64,000 bases of DNA from Herbaspirillum sp. alder98 (GCF_020179755.1 NZ_JAIUCY010000003.1:1-64000), one strand, 5' to 3'; positions 18,260-28,510 are shown, counted from the stretch's first letter. Numbers and translations are program-made. The notes: generated by a model not told the origin, from the sequence alone.

Positions 18260-21200
18260 TCACACCAGAACGCGTTCGATGCCGCCGTTGTTGGCGCGCG
18301 CGACGTATTCCGGCATCCAGTTCTCGCCCAGCAGGTGGCGCGCCATCTCGACCACGATGTAGTCGGCGGTGGTGCCCGAGTCCTCGTTGTAGCGCGACAG
18401 GCCCTGGAAGCACGACGGGCACGACGTCAGGATCTTGACGTCGCCGGTGAAGCCGTCGGCGCGCACCTTGTCGGCGCCCTTGCGCATTTCTTCTTCCTTG
18501 CGGAAGCGCACCTGGGTCGACACATCCGGACGCGACACGCCAAAGGTGCCCGACTCGCCGCAGCAGCGATCGTTCTTCTCGATCTTCTGCGCGTCCACCG
18601 TAGTGATGAGCGAATTGACGGTCTTCATCGGGTCCTGCAACTTCATCGGCGAGTGGCAAGGATCGTGATACATGTAGCGGGTACCGGTGACGCCTTCCAG
18701 CTTGACGCCCTTCTCGAGCAGGAACTCGTGGATGTCGATGATGCGGCAGCCCGGGAATATCTTCTCGAATTCATACCCCTGCAACTGGTCGTAGCAGGTG
18801 CCGCACGACACCACCACGGTCTTGATATCGAGGTAGTTCAAGGTGTTGGCCATGCGATGGAACAGCACCCGGTTGTCGGTGATGATCTTGTCGGCCTTGT
18901 CGAAGTCGCCGGAGCCGCGTTGCGGATAACCGCAGCACAGATAGCCCGGCGGCAGCACCGTCTGCACCCCGACATTCCACAGCATCGCCTGGGTGGCCAG
19001 GCCGACCTGCGAGAACAGGCGCTCCGAACCGCAGCCGGGGAAGTAGAACACCGCCTCGGTATCGGCCGTGGTGGTCTTCGGGTTGCGGATGATCGGCACG
19101 ATCTTGTCGTCTTCGATATCGAGCAGCGCGCGCGCGGTCTTCTTGGGCAGGTTGCCCGGCATCTTCTTGTTGATGAAGTGGATCACCTGCTCTTTCACCG
19201 GTGGCTTGCCGACGGTGGCGGGCGGCTTCTGGGTCTGCTTGCGGGCAAATTTCTTGAGGATGTCGTTGCCCAGGCGCTGCGCCTTGAAGCCCCAGCCGGT
19301 CATCATCTTGCGGGTGGCGTTGATGGTGGCCGGATCGGTGGCGTTGAGGAAGAACATCGCCGTGGTGGTGCCGGCGTTGAACGACTTCTTGCCCATCTTG
19401 CGCAGCAGGTTGCGCATGTTCATCGAGACATCGCCGAAGTCGATATCCACCGGGCAGGGCGTGACGCACTTGTGGCACACCGTGCAATGGTCGGCCACGT
19501 CCTCGAACTCTTCCCAGTGCTTGATCGATACGCCGCGGCGGGTCTGCTCTTCGTACAGGAAGGCTTCGACCAGCAGCGAGGTCGCCAGGATCTTGTTGCG
19601 CGGCGAATACAGCAGGTTGGCGCGCGGCACGTGGGTCGAGCACACCGGCTTGCACTTGCCGCAGCGCAGGCAGTCCTTGACGCTGTTGGCGATGGCGCCG
19701 ATATCGCTTTGCTGCATGATCAGCGATTCGTGCCCCATCAACCCGAACGAAGGCGTATAGGCGTTGCTGAGGTCGGCTTCCATGCCGGGCAGGTTGAGCA
19801 ACTTGCCCTTGTTGAAGCGACCTTCGGGATCGACCCGCAACTTGTAGTCGCGGAACTCGACGATTTCGTCTTCGGTCAGGAACTCGAGCTTGGTGATGCC
19901 GATGCCGTGCTCGCCCGAAATCACGCCGTCCAGCGAACGCGCCAGCGCCATGATGCGGGCCACCGCCACATGGGCGTCCTGCAACATTTCGTAGTGATCG
20001 GAATTGACCGGCAGGTTGGTGTGCACGTTACCGTCACCGGCGTGCATGTGCAGCGCCACGAACACGCGACCACGCAGCACGCGCTTGTGAATGACGGTGG
20101 TTTCTTCAAGGATCGGCTTGAAGGCGGCGCCGCTGAAGATCTGACGCAACTGGGCCCGCACTTCCTGCTTCCAGGACACGCGCACGGTGCGATCCTGCAC
20201 CACGTCGAACACGGTCGCGCCCGGCTGGTCGCGCAGACGCTGATCGAACGCGGCGGTCAGCTTCTCCATGCCCAGCGCAATCATCTCGTCACGCGCATCG
20301 ACCAGCGAGCGGTCAAGATGGGTCAGCAGATACGACCAGCGGTCGTGGGTGCGATTGAGCAGATCCTCGGCCTGGTGCACGCGGTCTTCCAGCATTTCGG
20401 CGGCGGGAATATCTTCACCCTCGCCGTCGTCGCTCTTGCCCAGCGGCAGGTTGCCCTTGACGAAGAAGGTTTCCAGTTCAGCCAGCAGTTGCAGCTTGTT
20501 CTTGATCGACAGCTCGATGTTGATGCGTTCGATGCCGTCGGTGTACTCGCCCATCCGGTTCAGCGGGATCACCACGTCTTCATTGATCTTGAAGGCGTTG
20601 GTGTGCTTGGCGATGGCGGCCGTGCGCGAACGGTCGAGCCAGAACTTCTTGCGCGCCTCGGGGCTGACCGCGACGAAGCCTTCGCCCACGCGGTTGTTGG
20701 CCATGCGGATCACTTCCGAAGCGGCGGCGGCCACGGCGTTTTCGTCGTCACCGACGATGTCGCCGATCAGCACCATCTTGGGCAGCACGCCGCGCTTGGA
20801 CTTGGTGGCATAACCCACCGCGCGCAAATAACGCTCGTCCAGGTGTTCCAGGCCGGCCAGGATGGCGCCGCCACGCCGGGTCTCGGCGTCCAGGAAATCC
20901 TTGATCTCGACGATCGATGGAATCGCATCACGCGCCTGGCCAAAGAATTCGAGGCACACGGTGCGGGTCTGCTTGGGCATCTTGTGCAGGATCCAGCGGG
21001 CCGACGTGATCAAGCCATCGCAACCTTCCTTCTGCACGCCCGGCAGGCCCGACAGGAACTTGTCGGTCACGTCCTTGCCCAGGCCTTCCTTGCGGAACTT
21101 GCGGCCGGCGATCTCGAGTATCTCGGTCTTGAAGACTTCGGTCTTCTGGCCGCGCTCGCCCGGGTGCGACCACTCCAGCTTGAAGCGGGCCGACTCGACA

Positions 21201-22261
21201 TCGTGGATCTTGCCCAGGTTGTGGTCCAGGCGGGTGACTTCGAGCCAGTCGCCCTGCGGATCGACCATGCGCCAGCTGGCCAGGTTATCCAGTGCAGTAC
21301 CCCACAGCACGGCCTTCTTGCCGCCGGCATTCATGGCGACGTTGCCGCCGATGCACGAGGCTTCGGCCGAGGTCGGATCGACCGCGAACACGAAACCGGC
21401 GCGCTCGGCTGCGTCCGAGACGCGCTTGGTCACCACGCCGGCGCCCGAATAGATCGTGGCGTAGGGTTGGGTCAGGCCGGGCAGCACGGTCATCTCGACG
21501 GCGCCCAGTTGCTCCAGCTTTTCGGTGTTGATCACGGCCGACATGGGCGTGAGCGGAATGGCGCCGCCGGTGTAGCCGGTGCCGCCGCCGCGCGGGATGA
21601 TGGTCAGACCCAACTCGATGCAGGCCTTGACCAGCCCGGCCATCTCGTCTTCGCTATCGGGGGTGAGCACCACGAACGGGTACTCGACGCGCCAGTCGGT
21701 GGCGTCGGTGACGTGCGATACGCGCGAGAGGCCATCGAACTTGATATTGTCGCGCGCGGTATAGCGACCCAGCACCTTGGTGGCGCGACGGCGCAGGTCG
21801 TAGGTACGGCGGAATTCTTCGGCAAAATCGGCAATCGCCTTGCGGGCCGCCTTGATCAAGGCCTCGACGCTCTCGCTGCGACGTGCCGCATCGGCGTCGC
21901 CGATGGCGTTCTGGCCGACATCGATGCGACGCTTGTCGACTTCGCCCAGGCGATGGTTGAGCGCTTCGATCAACGCTGCGCGACGCTTGGGGTTATCCAG
22001 CAGGTCGTCCTGCAGATAGGGATTGCGACGCACGACCCAAATGTCGCCCAGGACCTCATACAGCATGCGCGCCGAACGGCCGGTCTGGCGCTTGCCGCGC
22101 AGCTCGTCGAGCAGCGACCAGGATGCTTCGCCCAACAACCGGATCACGATCTCGCGATCCGAGAACGAGGTGTAGTTGTACGGAATTTCGCGCAGGCGCG
22201 TGGGCGTAGCGCCATGGGGCGCATCAGTGAGCAAGGCTTGAATGTGGGCGGGGGCGTTCAT
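18260..22261 (-). CDS. Giant FAD-linked oxidase / Fe-S oxidoreductase (DUF3683 type)
   Basis: The 1333-residue fusion has four parts. First is an N-terminal DUF3683-like segment (about 1-190). Next is an FAD-binding PCMH domain with [17 protein letters not shown] and [13 protein letters not shown], then an FAD-oxidase C-terminal domain with [12 protein letters not shown] and SGEHGIG. Two 4Fe-4S clusters follow ([11 protein letters not shown] and [11 protein letters not shown]). Last come two CCG domains as in GlpC/LutA ([10 protein letters not shown]...CCGYPQRG and YHDPCHSP...CCGESGTFG). The architecture suits a membrane-linked 2-hydroxyacid (for example D-lactate or glycolate) dehydrogenase. 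The ATG at 22261 is preferred over a TTG one codon upstream. HIT is coupled downstream. Confidence 0.9.
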   Translation of the reverse strand: MNAPAHIQALLTDAPHGATPTRLREIPYNYTSFSDREIVIRLLGEASWSLLDELRGKRQTGRSARMLYEVLGDIWVVRRNPYLQDDLLDNPKRRAALIEALNHRLGEVDKRRIDVGQNAIGDADAARRSESVEALIKAARKAIADFAEEFRRTYDLRRRATKVLGRYTARDNIKFDGLSRVSHVTDATDWRVEYPFVVLTPDSEDEMAGLVKACIELGLTIIPRGGGTGYTGGAIPLTPMSAVINTEKLEQLGAVEMTVLPGLTQPYATIYSGAGVVTKRVSDAAERAGFVFAVDPTSAEASCIGGNVAMNAGGKKAVLWGTALDNLASWRMVDPQGDWLEVTRLDHNLGKIHDVESARFKLEWSHPGERGQKTEVFKTEILEIAGRKFRKEGLGKDVTDKFLSGLPGVQKEGCDGLITSARWILHKMPKQTRTVCLEFFGQARDAIPSIVEIKDFLDAETRRGGAILAGLEHLDERYLRAVGYATKSKRGVLPKMVLIGDIVGDDENAVAAAASEVIRMANNRVGEGFVAVSPEARKKFWLDRSRTAAIAKHTNAFKINEDVVIPLNRMGEYTDGIERINIELSIKNKLQLLAELETFFVKGNLPLGKSDDGEGEDIPAAEMLEDRVHQAEDLLNRTHDRWSYLLTHLDRSLVDARDEMIALGMEKLTAAFDQRLRDQPGATVFDVVQDRTVRVSWKQEVRAQLRQIFSGAAFKPILEETTVIHKRVLRGRVFVALHMHAGDGNVHTNLPVNSDHYEMLQDAHVAVARIMALARSLDGVISGEHGIGITKLEFLTEDEIVEFRDYKLRVDPEGRFNKGKLLNLPGMEADLSNAYTPSFGLMGHESLIMQQSDIGAIANSVKDCLRCGKCKPVCSTHVPRANLLYSPRNKILATSLLVEAFLYEEQTRRGVSIKHWEEFEDVADHCTVCHKCVTPCPVDIDFGDVSMNMRNLLRKMGKKSFNAGTTTAMFFLNATDPATINATRKMMTGWGFKAQRLGNDILKKFARKQTQKPPATVGKPPVKEQVIHFINKKMPGNLPKKTARALLDIEDDKIVPIIRNPKTTTADTEAVFYFPGCGSERLFSQVGLATQAMLWNVGVQTVLPPGYLCCGYPQRGSGDFDKADKIITDNRVLFHRMANTLNYLDIKTVVVSCGTCYDQLQGYEFEKIFPGCRIIDIHEFLLEKGVKLEGVTGTRYMYHDPCHSPMKLQDPMKTVNSLITTVDAQKIEKNDRCCGESGTFGVSRPDVSTQVRFRKEEEMRKGADKVRADGFTGDVKILTSCPSCFQGLSRYNEDSGTTADYIVVEMARHLLGENWMPEYVARANNGGIERVLV

Positions 22262-22659
22262 CAATGTAGAAAATAAGTCTGCTGCCGGATGTGCATTTTA
22301 GCCTATTGCCAAAAGTCGCGATGGCTGGAGCCCAGTTTCGCGGACGCAATGAAAATGATTCTCTTTTCGAGCGAATGACCTGCCACAACTGAGCAGCCAT
22401 CGATGCTGCATTGCGGCAAATTTGATTGTCGAGGTCCAGGTGTCGACAGAAAACTCGACAATTTGCCGCATTAAAGCGACAACCAAGCGACAAGCCTGCT
22501 TAAGTTGCTACCCACACTAGTTGACGCCGGTTCGGCCCAGGGCAATAGGCAATGGCAATTCAATTAATAAAAACAATCAATTTTATATAATCAATTCTTA
22601 AAATCTATAATCCATACCAACAACAGGGGTGTTTCCACTAAAAAAACCATGGAGGTGTT
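22262..22659. other. Divergent promoter region between the dehydrogenase and ZIP genes
   Basis: There is no gene here; the short open frames on the minus strand lack starts and protein character. It holds the Fur-like site and an imperfect inverted repeat (TGCGGCAAATTTgattGTCGAG at 22412-22432 against CTCGACAATTTGCCGCA at 22454-22470). An A/T-rich promoter zone for the ZIP leader at 22555-22615 has two -10-like TATAAT boxes, at 22586 and 22606. Confidence 0.6.
22350..22364. promoter_or_regulatory. Possible Fur box
   Basis: TGAAAATGATTCTCT matches the 7-1-7 Fur consensus TGATAATnATTATCA at 11 of 14 positions. It lies about 90 bases upstream of the Fe-S dehydrogenase gene and 300 bases upstream of the ZIP transporter. 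Iron control of an Fe-S enzyme would make sense. One site found by eye is weak evidence. Confidence 0.35.
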
Positions 22660-22737
22660 ATGGTTCGCATTCTCATTACCGAAATCTTGGAAAATCTAGC
22701 CATCACCCTGGCCGACTATGCGCATGGCAAGGCATAG
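22660..22737 (+). CDS. Leader ORF of the ZIP transporter (25 aa)
   Basis: A mini-gene encodes MVRILITEILENL and 12 more residues (AITLADYAHGKA). GGAGGT lies 4 bases before its ATG, the best ribosome site in the neighbourhood. Its stop codon TAG (22735-22737) forms part of the 3' arm of a stem in the leader RNA, so its translation would disrupt that fold. It ends 47 bases before the ZIP start. It could be a regulatory leader peptide or a small protein; no homologue was checked. Confidence 0.55.
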   Translation: MVRILITEILENLAITLADYAHGKA

Positions 22738-22776
22738 CCCGCAACACCGATGTCCGACTCATCGTTACCGCCAGGG
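22706..22776 (+). ncRNA. Three-way-junction leader RNA covering the ZIP ribosome site
   Basis: Three nested stems can form. P1 is CCCTGGC (22706-22712) / GCCAGGG (22770-22776). P2 is CTATGC (22716-22721) / GCATAG (22732-22737). P3 is CGATG (22748-22752) / CATCG (22760-22764). The 3' strand of P1 overlaps AGGGAG, the ribosome site of the ZIP gene. This is the geometry of a translation-controlling riboswitch or leader. It does not match any riboswitch class that I can name from memory. Confidence 0.45.
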
Positions 22777-22784
22777 AGACTGCC

Positions 22785-23786
22785 ATGATACCGGCACCGT
22801 TGAATAAAAATTTTCCAGCAAAATCAAATACTTCCGACGACGCCACCGCGTTCGATGGTGAATCGCCCCGGCCTGCCATCGGCGCCAAAACCGATCTCGG
22901 CGACAGCCTGACGCTCAATCTCAAGCCACGCCACATCGTCACACTGCTGGTGGCGCTGGTGTTCGTGCTGATCAAGTCCTACGAGACCTTGCACGGCTAC
23001 TTCACGGCCAATCCCCATGTATGGGCGGCGCTGCTGGGTTCATCGGCGGCCGCCGGCCTGACCGCGCTGGGCGCCATGGGCGTGTTTTTCACGCGGCGGC
23101 TGTCGGTCAAGGCGCAAGACGTGATGCTGGGCTATGGCGGCGGCGTGATGCTGGCCGCCAGCGTGTTTTCGTTGATCATCCCCGCCATGGATGCGGCCCA
23201 GGCCATCGGCTATGCCAAGAATGCCTCGGTGTTCCTGGCGGCGACCGGCATCATGCTGGGCGGCCTGTTCGTGCTGGCGCTCAATCACCTGATCCCGCAC
23301 CAGCATTTCCTGGCGATGGCCAGCGACCGCAACAGCGCCGCGCGCACCTCGCGCATCTGGCTGTTCGTGATGGCGGTGACGATCCACAACTTCCCCGAAG
23401 GCCTGGCCATCGGCGTCGGTTTCGGCGGCGAAGACTTCGGCAAGGCGGTGGCGCTGGCCACCGGCATCGGCATACAGGACATTCCAGAGGGGCTGGTGGT
23501 GGCGCTGGCACTGCGTTCGCTGGGCTATTCGGCGGCCAAATCGGCGGCCGCCGGCATCCTGTCGGGACTGGTCGAGCCGATCGGCGGCGTGCTGGGCGCG
23601 CTGGCCACCGGGGTATCGGCGACCGCCCTGCCCTGGGCGCTGGCCGGCGCCGGTGGCGCGATGCTGTTCGTCATCAGCCACGAAGTGATTCCCGAATCGC
23701 ACCGCCAGGGTCACGAATCACAGGCCACGCTGGGCCTGTTGGCGGGCTTCGTGACGATGATGCTGCTGGACGTGATCCTGGGCTAG
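22785..23786 (+). CDS. ZIP-family metal transporter
   Basis: The 333-residue inner-membrane protein has about eight helices and the two ZIP metal-site helices: TIHNFPEGLAIG (TM4) and GIQDIPEGLVVAL (TM5). A His-rich NHLIPHQH loop precedes them, and HEVIPESHRQGHES comes near the end. An N-terminal cytosolic extension of about 50 residues comes before the first helix. GufA/ZupT-like members take up Zn, Fe or Mn, and direction and metal cannot be read from sequence. GGGAG precedes the ATG at 22785 and is embedded in a leader stem. It is convergent with yqaA, overlapping by four bases. Confidence 0.92.
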   Translation: MIPAPLNKNFPAKSNTSDDATAFDGESPRPAIGAKTDLGDSLTLNLKPRHIVTLLVALVFVLIKSYETLHGYFTANPHVWAALLGSSAAAGLTALGAMGVFFTRRLSVKAQDVMLGYGGGVMLAASVFSLIIPAMDAAQAIGYAKNASVFLAATGIMLGGLFVLALNHLIPHQHFLAMASDRNSAARTSRIWLFVMAVTIHNFPEGLAIGVGFGGEDFGKAVALATGIGIQDIPEGLVVALALRSLGYSAAKSAAAGILSGLVEPIGGVLGALATGVSATALPWALAGAGGAMLFVISHEVIPESHRQGHESQATLGLLAGFVTMMLLDVILG

Positions 23787-24274
23787 CCGAGCAGGTCGGC
23801 GATGCGATGCCAGAACCCGTCTGGCACGTTCAGCAGCACCCAGGTCATGAACAGGTAGCGCAGGAACTTGCCGATGGCCATGTAGAACACCGATGGCCAG
23901 AACGGCAGGCGCAACCAGCCGGCCAGGGTACAGATCGGGTCGCCAATGCCGGGCAGCCAGGCCAGCAGCATGGTCTTGGGTCCGAACCGTTCAAGCCAGT
24001 GAAACCAGCGCGACGAACGTTCCTTCGAAAACGCCTGCTTGGCGCCATAACCCATCCAGTAATCCACCATCCCACCCAGGGTATTGCCCAGCGTCGCCAC
24101 CAGGATCACCGGCCAGAACATCTCGGGATTGGCCTTGATGACGGCAAACACGGCGGGCTCGGACCCTAGCGGCAGCAGGGTTGCCGACACAAAACTGATC
24201 AGGAAGACCGAGGTCAAGCCAACCGTGGGCACGGCGAGGATATTGAGGAGCCAGAGAACGGCGGATTCGATCAT
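23783..24274 (-). CDS. YqaA-type inner-membrane protein (DedA/SNARE-associated superfamily)
   Basis: The 163-residue protein has four to five hydrophobic segments. The family core is visible: SFVSATLLPLGSEPAVF, VATLGNTLGGMVDYWMGYG, and MLLAWLPGIGDPICTLAGWLRLPF. DedA superfamily proteins are implicated in lipid-carrier flipping and envelope homeostasis; the YqaA branch has no defined role. I choose ATG 24274 (MIESAVLWLL); an in-frame TTG at 24310 would add 12 residues. Confidence 0.85.
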   Translation of the reverse strand: MIESAVLWLLNILAVPTVGLTSVFLISFVSATLLPLGSEPAVFAVIKANPEMFWPVILVATLGNTLGGMVDYWMGYGAKQAFSKERSSRWFHWLERFGPKTMLLAWLPGIGDPICTLAGWLRLPFWPSVFYMAIGKFLRYLFMTWVLLNVPDGFWHRIADLLG

Positions 24275-24426
24275 GCGCAGCAGGAAAAGTGGTTGGATGT
24301 GGCCGAACAAGCGGCGCCTGGTTCAGGCACGCTGCCTCACGGACGAGGCTCGCATTCTAGCCGAAGCGCGCTGCTCATTTATAATGATCAGTTCCCTTGC
24401 TGCCTGGCACCACACTGAAGACCACT

Positions 24427-25953
24427 ATGAGTAACGATTATCTGCAGAAGATCCTGACCGCCCGCGTCTACGACGTCGCCCAGGAAACGCCATTGGAACT
24501 GGCCAACACGCTGTCGCAGCGGATGGATAATCGAATTTACTTCAAGCGCGAAGACATGCAGAGCGTGTTCAGCTTCAAGTTGCGTGGCGCCTATAACAAA
24601 ATGGCGCACCTGACACCGGCGCAACTGAAGCGCGGCGTGATCTGCGCCTCGGCCGGCAATCACGCACAGGGCGTGGCGCTGTCGGCGGCGCGCCTGGGCT
24701 GCCGTGCGGTGGTGGTCATGCCGACCACCACCCCGCAGGTAAAGATCGAGGCGGTCAAGGCGCGCGGCGCCGAGGTGGTGCTGTCGGGCGACTCGTTCAC
24801 CGATGCTTATAACCATGCGCTGACGCTCGAGAAAAAACACAAGCTGACCTTCGTGCATCCGTTCGACGACCCGCACGTGATCGCAGGCCAGGGCACGGTC
24901 GGCATGGAAATCCTGCGCCAGCACTCGGATCCGATTCACGCCATCTTCGTGGCCATCGGCGGCGGCGGCCTGATCGCCGGCGTGGCGGCCTACGTCAAGG
25001 CGGTACGCCCGGACATCAAGATCATCGGCGTGCAGACCACCGACTCGGACGCCATGGCGCGCAGCCTCAAGGCTGGCCGCCGGGTGACGCTGTCGGACGT
25101 CGGCCTGTTCTCGGACGGCACCGCCGTCAAGCTGGTGGGCGAAGAGACCTTCCGCCTGGCCCGCAAGTACGTGGATGACATCATCATCGTCGACACCGAT
25201 GCCGTCTGCACCGCCATCAAGGACATCTTCCAGGACACCCGCAGCATCGTCGAACCGGCCGGCGCCCTGGCCGTGGCCGGCGCCAAGGCGTATGTGGAGC
25301 GCGCCAAGAACAGCCGGCAACCGATCAAGGGGCAATCGCTCATCACCATCGCCTGTGGCGCCAACATGAATTTCGACCGCCTGCGTTTCGTGGCCGAGAT
25401 GGCCGACGTGGGCGAGGCGCGCGAGGCCGTGTTTGCGGTGACCATTCCCGAGGAACGCGGCAGCTTCCGCCGCTTCTGCGAGACCGTCGGTCCGCGCAAC
25501 GTGACCGAATTCAACTATCGCATCAGCGATGCCCGTGCCGCCCATGTGTTCGTGGGCGTGCAGATCGCCAACGCCGACGAGTCGGGCAAGATCGCCCGCA
25601 ATTTCGAGAAAGCCGGCTTCGGCGTGCTGGACCTGACCCATGACGAACTGGCCAAGGTCCATATCCGCCACCTGGTAGGCGGCAAGAGTTCGCTGGCCGA
25701 CGACGAGCTGTTGTACCGTTTCGAATTCCCCGAGCGGCCGGGTGCGCTGATGAAGTTCCTCTCCAGCATGAACCCGGGCTGGAACATCAGCCTGTTCCAC
25801 TACCGCAACCAGGGCGGCGATGTCGGTCGCATCCTGATCGGGCTGCAAGTGCCGAAGAAGGAAATGAAACAGTTCCGCACTTTCCTGGCCCAACTCGGCT
25901 ACCGTCACTGGGACGAAACCAAGAACCCGTTGTACAAGCTGTTCCTGGGCTAA
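24427..25953 (+). CDS. ilvA: Threonine ammonia-lyase, biosynthetic
   Basis: The 508-residue PLP enzyme deaminates threonine to 2-oxobutanoate, the first step to isoleucine. The PLP lysine is K51 in FSFKLRGAYNKM, and the phosphate loop is AIGGGGLIAG. The C-terminal third holds two ACT-like domains (about 330-415 and 425-508) typical of the isoleucine-inhibited form. A TATAAT lies at 24379-24384, upstream. queF follows after 27 bases. Confidence 0.95.
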   Translation: MSNDYLQKILTARVYDVAQETPLELANTLSQRMDNRIYFKREDMQSVFSFKLRGAYNKMAHLTPAQLKRGVICASAGNHAQGVALSAARLGCRAVVVMPTTTPQVKIEAVKARGAEVVLSGDSFTDAYNHALTLEKKHKLTFVHPFDDPHVIAGQGTVGMEILRQHSDPIHAIFVAIGGGGLIAGVAAYVKAVRPDIKIIGVQTTDSDAMARSLKAGRRVTLSDVGLFSDGTAVKLVGEETFRLARKYVDDIIIVDTDAVCTAIKDIFQDTRSIVEPAGALAVAGAKAYVERAKNSRQPIKGQSLITIACGANMNFDRLRFVAEMADVGEAREAVFAVTIPEERGSFRRFCETVGPRNVTEFNYRISDARAAHVFVGVQIANADESGKIARNFEKAGFGVLDLTHDELAKVHIRHLVGGKSSLADDELLYRFEFPERPGALMKFLSSMNPGWNISLFHYRNQGGDVGRILIGLQVPKKEMKQFRTFLAQLGYRHWDETKNPLYKLFLG

Positions 25954-25980
25954 CGCCCGGCAGCATCGCAGGAGCATCAC

Positions 25981-26838
25981 ATGAACCACGCCGCCACCGA
26001 TATGGGCCACTCGCCCGAAACCTCGCCGCTGGGCAAGCACTCGGCCTACCCGGCCGCGTACGACCCGGCGCTGCTGTTTCCGATCCCGCGCGCGCCCAAG
26101 CGGGCCGAGCTGCAGATCACCGGCACCCTGCCCTTCTTCGGCGTCGACATCTGGACCGCCTACGAAATCTCGTGGCTGAACCTGCGTGGCAAGCCACAGA
26201 TCGCCATCGCCACCTTCATGGTGCCGGCCGATTCGCCCAATATCATCGAATCGAAGTCGTTCAAGCTGTATCTGAATTCGTTCAACCAGGCGCGTCTCGA
26301 CAGCAGTGCAGCGCTGGTCGAGCGCATGCGGCTCGACCTGTCGGCCGCCGCCGGTGCGCCGGTGCAGGTCACGCTGACCGAAGCGACCCAGTTCGGCCAA
26401 TTGCGCTTCAATGAACTGGGCGGCCTTTCGCTGGACCGACTCGATATCGAGATCGAAGCCAGCGCCCATCCCGACGGCAGCATCCTGCGCGCCGATCATG
26501 AACAGGCCACCGTCGAAGAAACCTTCGTGTCGCATCTGCTCAAGTCGAACTGCCCGGTCACCAGCCAGCCTGACTGGGGGAGCGTGCAAATCCACTATGT
26601 CGGCGCGCCGATCGACCAGGAACAGCTGCTGAAATACATCATCGGCTTCCGCGACCATAACGAGTTTCACGAGCAGTGCGTCGAGCGCATCTTCAGTGAC
26701 ATCCTGCAATACTGCCGGCCCCAGAAACTGGCGGTGTATGCGCGTTACACCCGACGCGGCGGGCTCGACATCAATCCATGGCGCAGCAATTTCTCGAGCG
26801 CCAGACTGCCTTCGCTGGATCGCAACGCACGCCAGTAA
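25981..26838 (+). CDS. queF: NADPH-dependent 7-cyano-7-deazaguanine reductase
   Basis: The 285-residue enzyme reduces preQ0 to preQ1 in queuosine synthesis. It is the long two-domain form, similar in length to the E. coli protein. The active site is present: Cys191 in [16 protein letters not shown] and the NADPH signature E90[11 protein letters not shown]. [10 protein letters not shown] with a conserved Glu/His is in the C-terminal part. AGGAG precedes the ATG. It is likely cotranscribed with ilvA, although the pathways are unrelated. Confidence 0.95.
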   Translation: MNHAATDMGHSPETSPLGKHSAYPAAYDPALLFPIPRAPKRAELQITGTLPFFGVDIWTAYEISWLNLRGKPQIAIATFMVPADSPNIIESKSFKLYLNSFNQARLDSSAALVERMRLDLSAAAGAPVQVTLTEATQFGQLRFNELGGLSLDRLDIEIEASAHPDGSILRADHEQATVEETFVSHLLKSNCPVTSQPDWGSVQIHYVGAPIDQEQLLKYIIGFRDHNEFHEQCVERIFSDILQYCRPQKLAVYARYTRRGGLDINPWRSNFSSARLPSLDRNARQ

Positions 26839-27210
26839 TCCGCTCCGGCCTGGCTCGCCACCGATCGGCCCGCGACATCACTTCGTTAACAGCTGCTTAT
26901 AAATTGTTACAAATTTTGTCGGGCCGGTGATTGTCGATGCCATCGATGCTCGCCCACACATCCCCCCTGATCAGCTGAAACCCTTGTGTTTGCTGGGTTT
27001 CATGTTGCCATGATGCCTATTCCCGCCGGTCGCCGGATGTCCCTGCGCACTGCCTGCCGGACATGACTACGTAACATTTTCGTGGGCTGAAAAAAAGCAC
27101 CGCGGGATATTTCCATTCAAACTTCCGGTCTGTTGTACAAGTTCAGCGCCTTTTGGCCGATGAATGTTGCTCTCATCTTTCAACCGGCATCAGAAAAAAA
27201 ATATTGCACC
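26839..27210. other. Intergenic region between queF and pagP
   Basis: No gene is seen here. A hairpin TGAAACCC (26976-26983) / GGGTTTCA (26995-27002) may end the ilvA-queF transcript, though no T-tract follows. The rest probably carries the pagP promoter; I see no clear boxes. Confidence 0.5.
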
Positions 27211-27822
27211 ATGAAATTCGATCTCCAACGCCTGCGGGCACCCTCCCCCCTGACCAACTCCATGCGCCGCTACCAGCACTGGCTGGCGGCACTGGCGTGC
27301 GTGGCTGCATTGACGCCTGCGGCCCATGCCGAAGACACCAGTCTCTGGCAAGACACCAAAAGTCATCTGGGCAACATCTGGGACCAGGGCGACGACGCCA
27401 TTTACCTGTCCGGCATCGCCCACCACGGACGCAGCACCTATACCAAGGAAAAACTCAACGAACTCAACGAGCACGCCTGGGGCCTGGGCTACGGCAAGAC
27501 CTTGCGCAATGCCGATGGCAATGACGAATCGCTGTTCGGTTTCGTGCTGAAGGATTCGCACCGCCATCCCCAGTACATGGCCGGCTATGCCTACGAATGG
27601 GTGTTCCCGGTGGCAAAGACCGGGCTTGAGGTCGGCGTGGGCGGCACCGCCATGCTGATGAGCCGCCAGGATTATTTCGGCGGCGTGCCGTTTCCTGTGC
27701 CGCTGCCGCTGGCCTCGATCGGCACCGCCAAGGGCAAGGTAATGTTTGCCTATGTGCCACGCCTGAGCTCCAACAAGAACAATGGCGACGTGCTGCTGAT
27801 TTTCGGCCGCATCGAGATGTAA
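27211..27822 (+). CDS. pagP: Lipid A palmitoyltransferase PagP
   Basis: This 203-residue outer-membrane acyltransferase moves palmitate from phospholipid to lipid A. The catalytic residues of PagP are in place: His in YLSGIAHHGRSTY (H71 or H72) and Asp-Ser in FVLKDSHRHPQYMAGYAYEW (D115, S116). The signal peptide ends AAHA-ED. The start is uncertain: ATG 27211 gives a 17-residue tail before the usual signal, while ATG 27262 (MRRYQHWLAAL) gives a normal one. Neither has a good ribosome site. In pathogens and root colonisers PagP protects against cationic peptides. Confidence 0.9.
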   Translation: MKFDLQRLRAPSPLTNSMRRYQHWLAALACVAALTPAAHAEDTSLWQDTKSHLGNIWDQGDDAIYLSGIAHHGRSTYTKEKLNELNEHAWGLGYGKTLRNADGNDESLFGFVLKDSHRHPQYMAGYAYEWVFPVAKTGLEVGVGGTAMLMSRQDYFGGVPFPVPLPLASIGTAKGKVMFAYVPRLSSNKNNGDVLLIFGRIEM

Positions 27823-28036
27823 AGAACGCTACATGCCGCGCGACAACTCGTGCGGACATTGTTTTCTAACAACACGGGCCTGCGTGCGCCGCAGCCCGTG
27901 ATTCAAGCCAAATCCATCATCTCGCCGGCAATTCGGGCGCTGTTCCGGCTTTCCAAAGCGCTACCAGGCGCTCAAACAGGCCTATAATCCTGCTCAAAGT
28001 TTCACAGTTTCACCTCGTTGCGATCCCTTGAGCGTC

Positions 28037-28510
28037 ATGACAAATCTTGCAAAAATCCTTTCTCCAGAAAATGTCGTCCTGGATCTGGAAGTGTCCAGCA
28101 AAAAAAGAGCTTTCGAACAAGCCGGCCTGACCTTCGAAAACAATAGCGGCATCGCCCGCTCCACCGTTTCCGAAAACCTGTTTGCGCGTGAGCGCCTGGG
28201 TTCCACCGGACTTGGCCACGGCGTGGCCGTGCCACATGGCCGCATCAAGGGATTGAAGGCGCCACTGGCGTTGTTCATGCGCCTGGCAGACCCGATCCCG
28301 TTCGAGTCGCCCGATGGACAACCGGTCAAGCTGCTGGTGTTTCTGTTGATTCCCGATCATGTGACGCAGCAACATCTGGAAATCCTGTCGGAGATCGCCG
28401 AGATGTTTTCAGACGACGCCTTCCGCACCCAACTGGCCGCCGAGTCCGACCCTGCCGTGGTGTATTCGCGCCTGGTCACCTGGCAGACCAGCCTGGAAAA
28501 GACCGGCTGA
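28037..28510 (+). CDS. ptsN: PTS IIA-Ntr component
   Basis: The 157-residue EIIA-Ntr has the phosphorylated histidine His67 in GVAVPHGRIKG. It is the terminal acceptor of the nitrogen PTS (EI-Ntr, NPr) and regulates K+ transport, sigma-54 functions and polymer storage in beta-proteobacteria. ATG 28037 is preferred over a TTG nine bases upstream. hprK follows 90 bases on. The usual upstream partners rpoN and hpf are missing; pagP occupies that place. Confidence 0.93.
   Translation: MTNLAKILSPENVVLDLEVSSKKRAFEQAGLTFENNSGIARSTVSENLFARERLGSTGLGHGVAVPHGRIKGLKAPLALFMRLADPIPFESPDGQPVKLLVFLLIPDHVTQQHLEILSEIAEMFSDDAFRTQLAAESDPAVVYSRLVTWQTSLEKTG

Noticed and set aside
18248-22276. 1342-codon plus-strand frame
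   Set aside because: It is a His/Val/Gln-rich antisense shadow of the large dehydrogenase gene; no domain or start signal.
22298-22493. Short minus-strand frames upstream of the large dehydrogenase
   Set aside because: No start signal or domain; they lie in a divergent promoter region.
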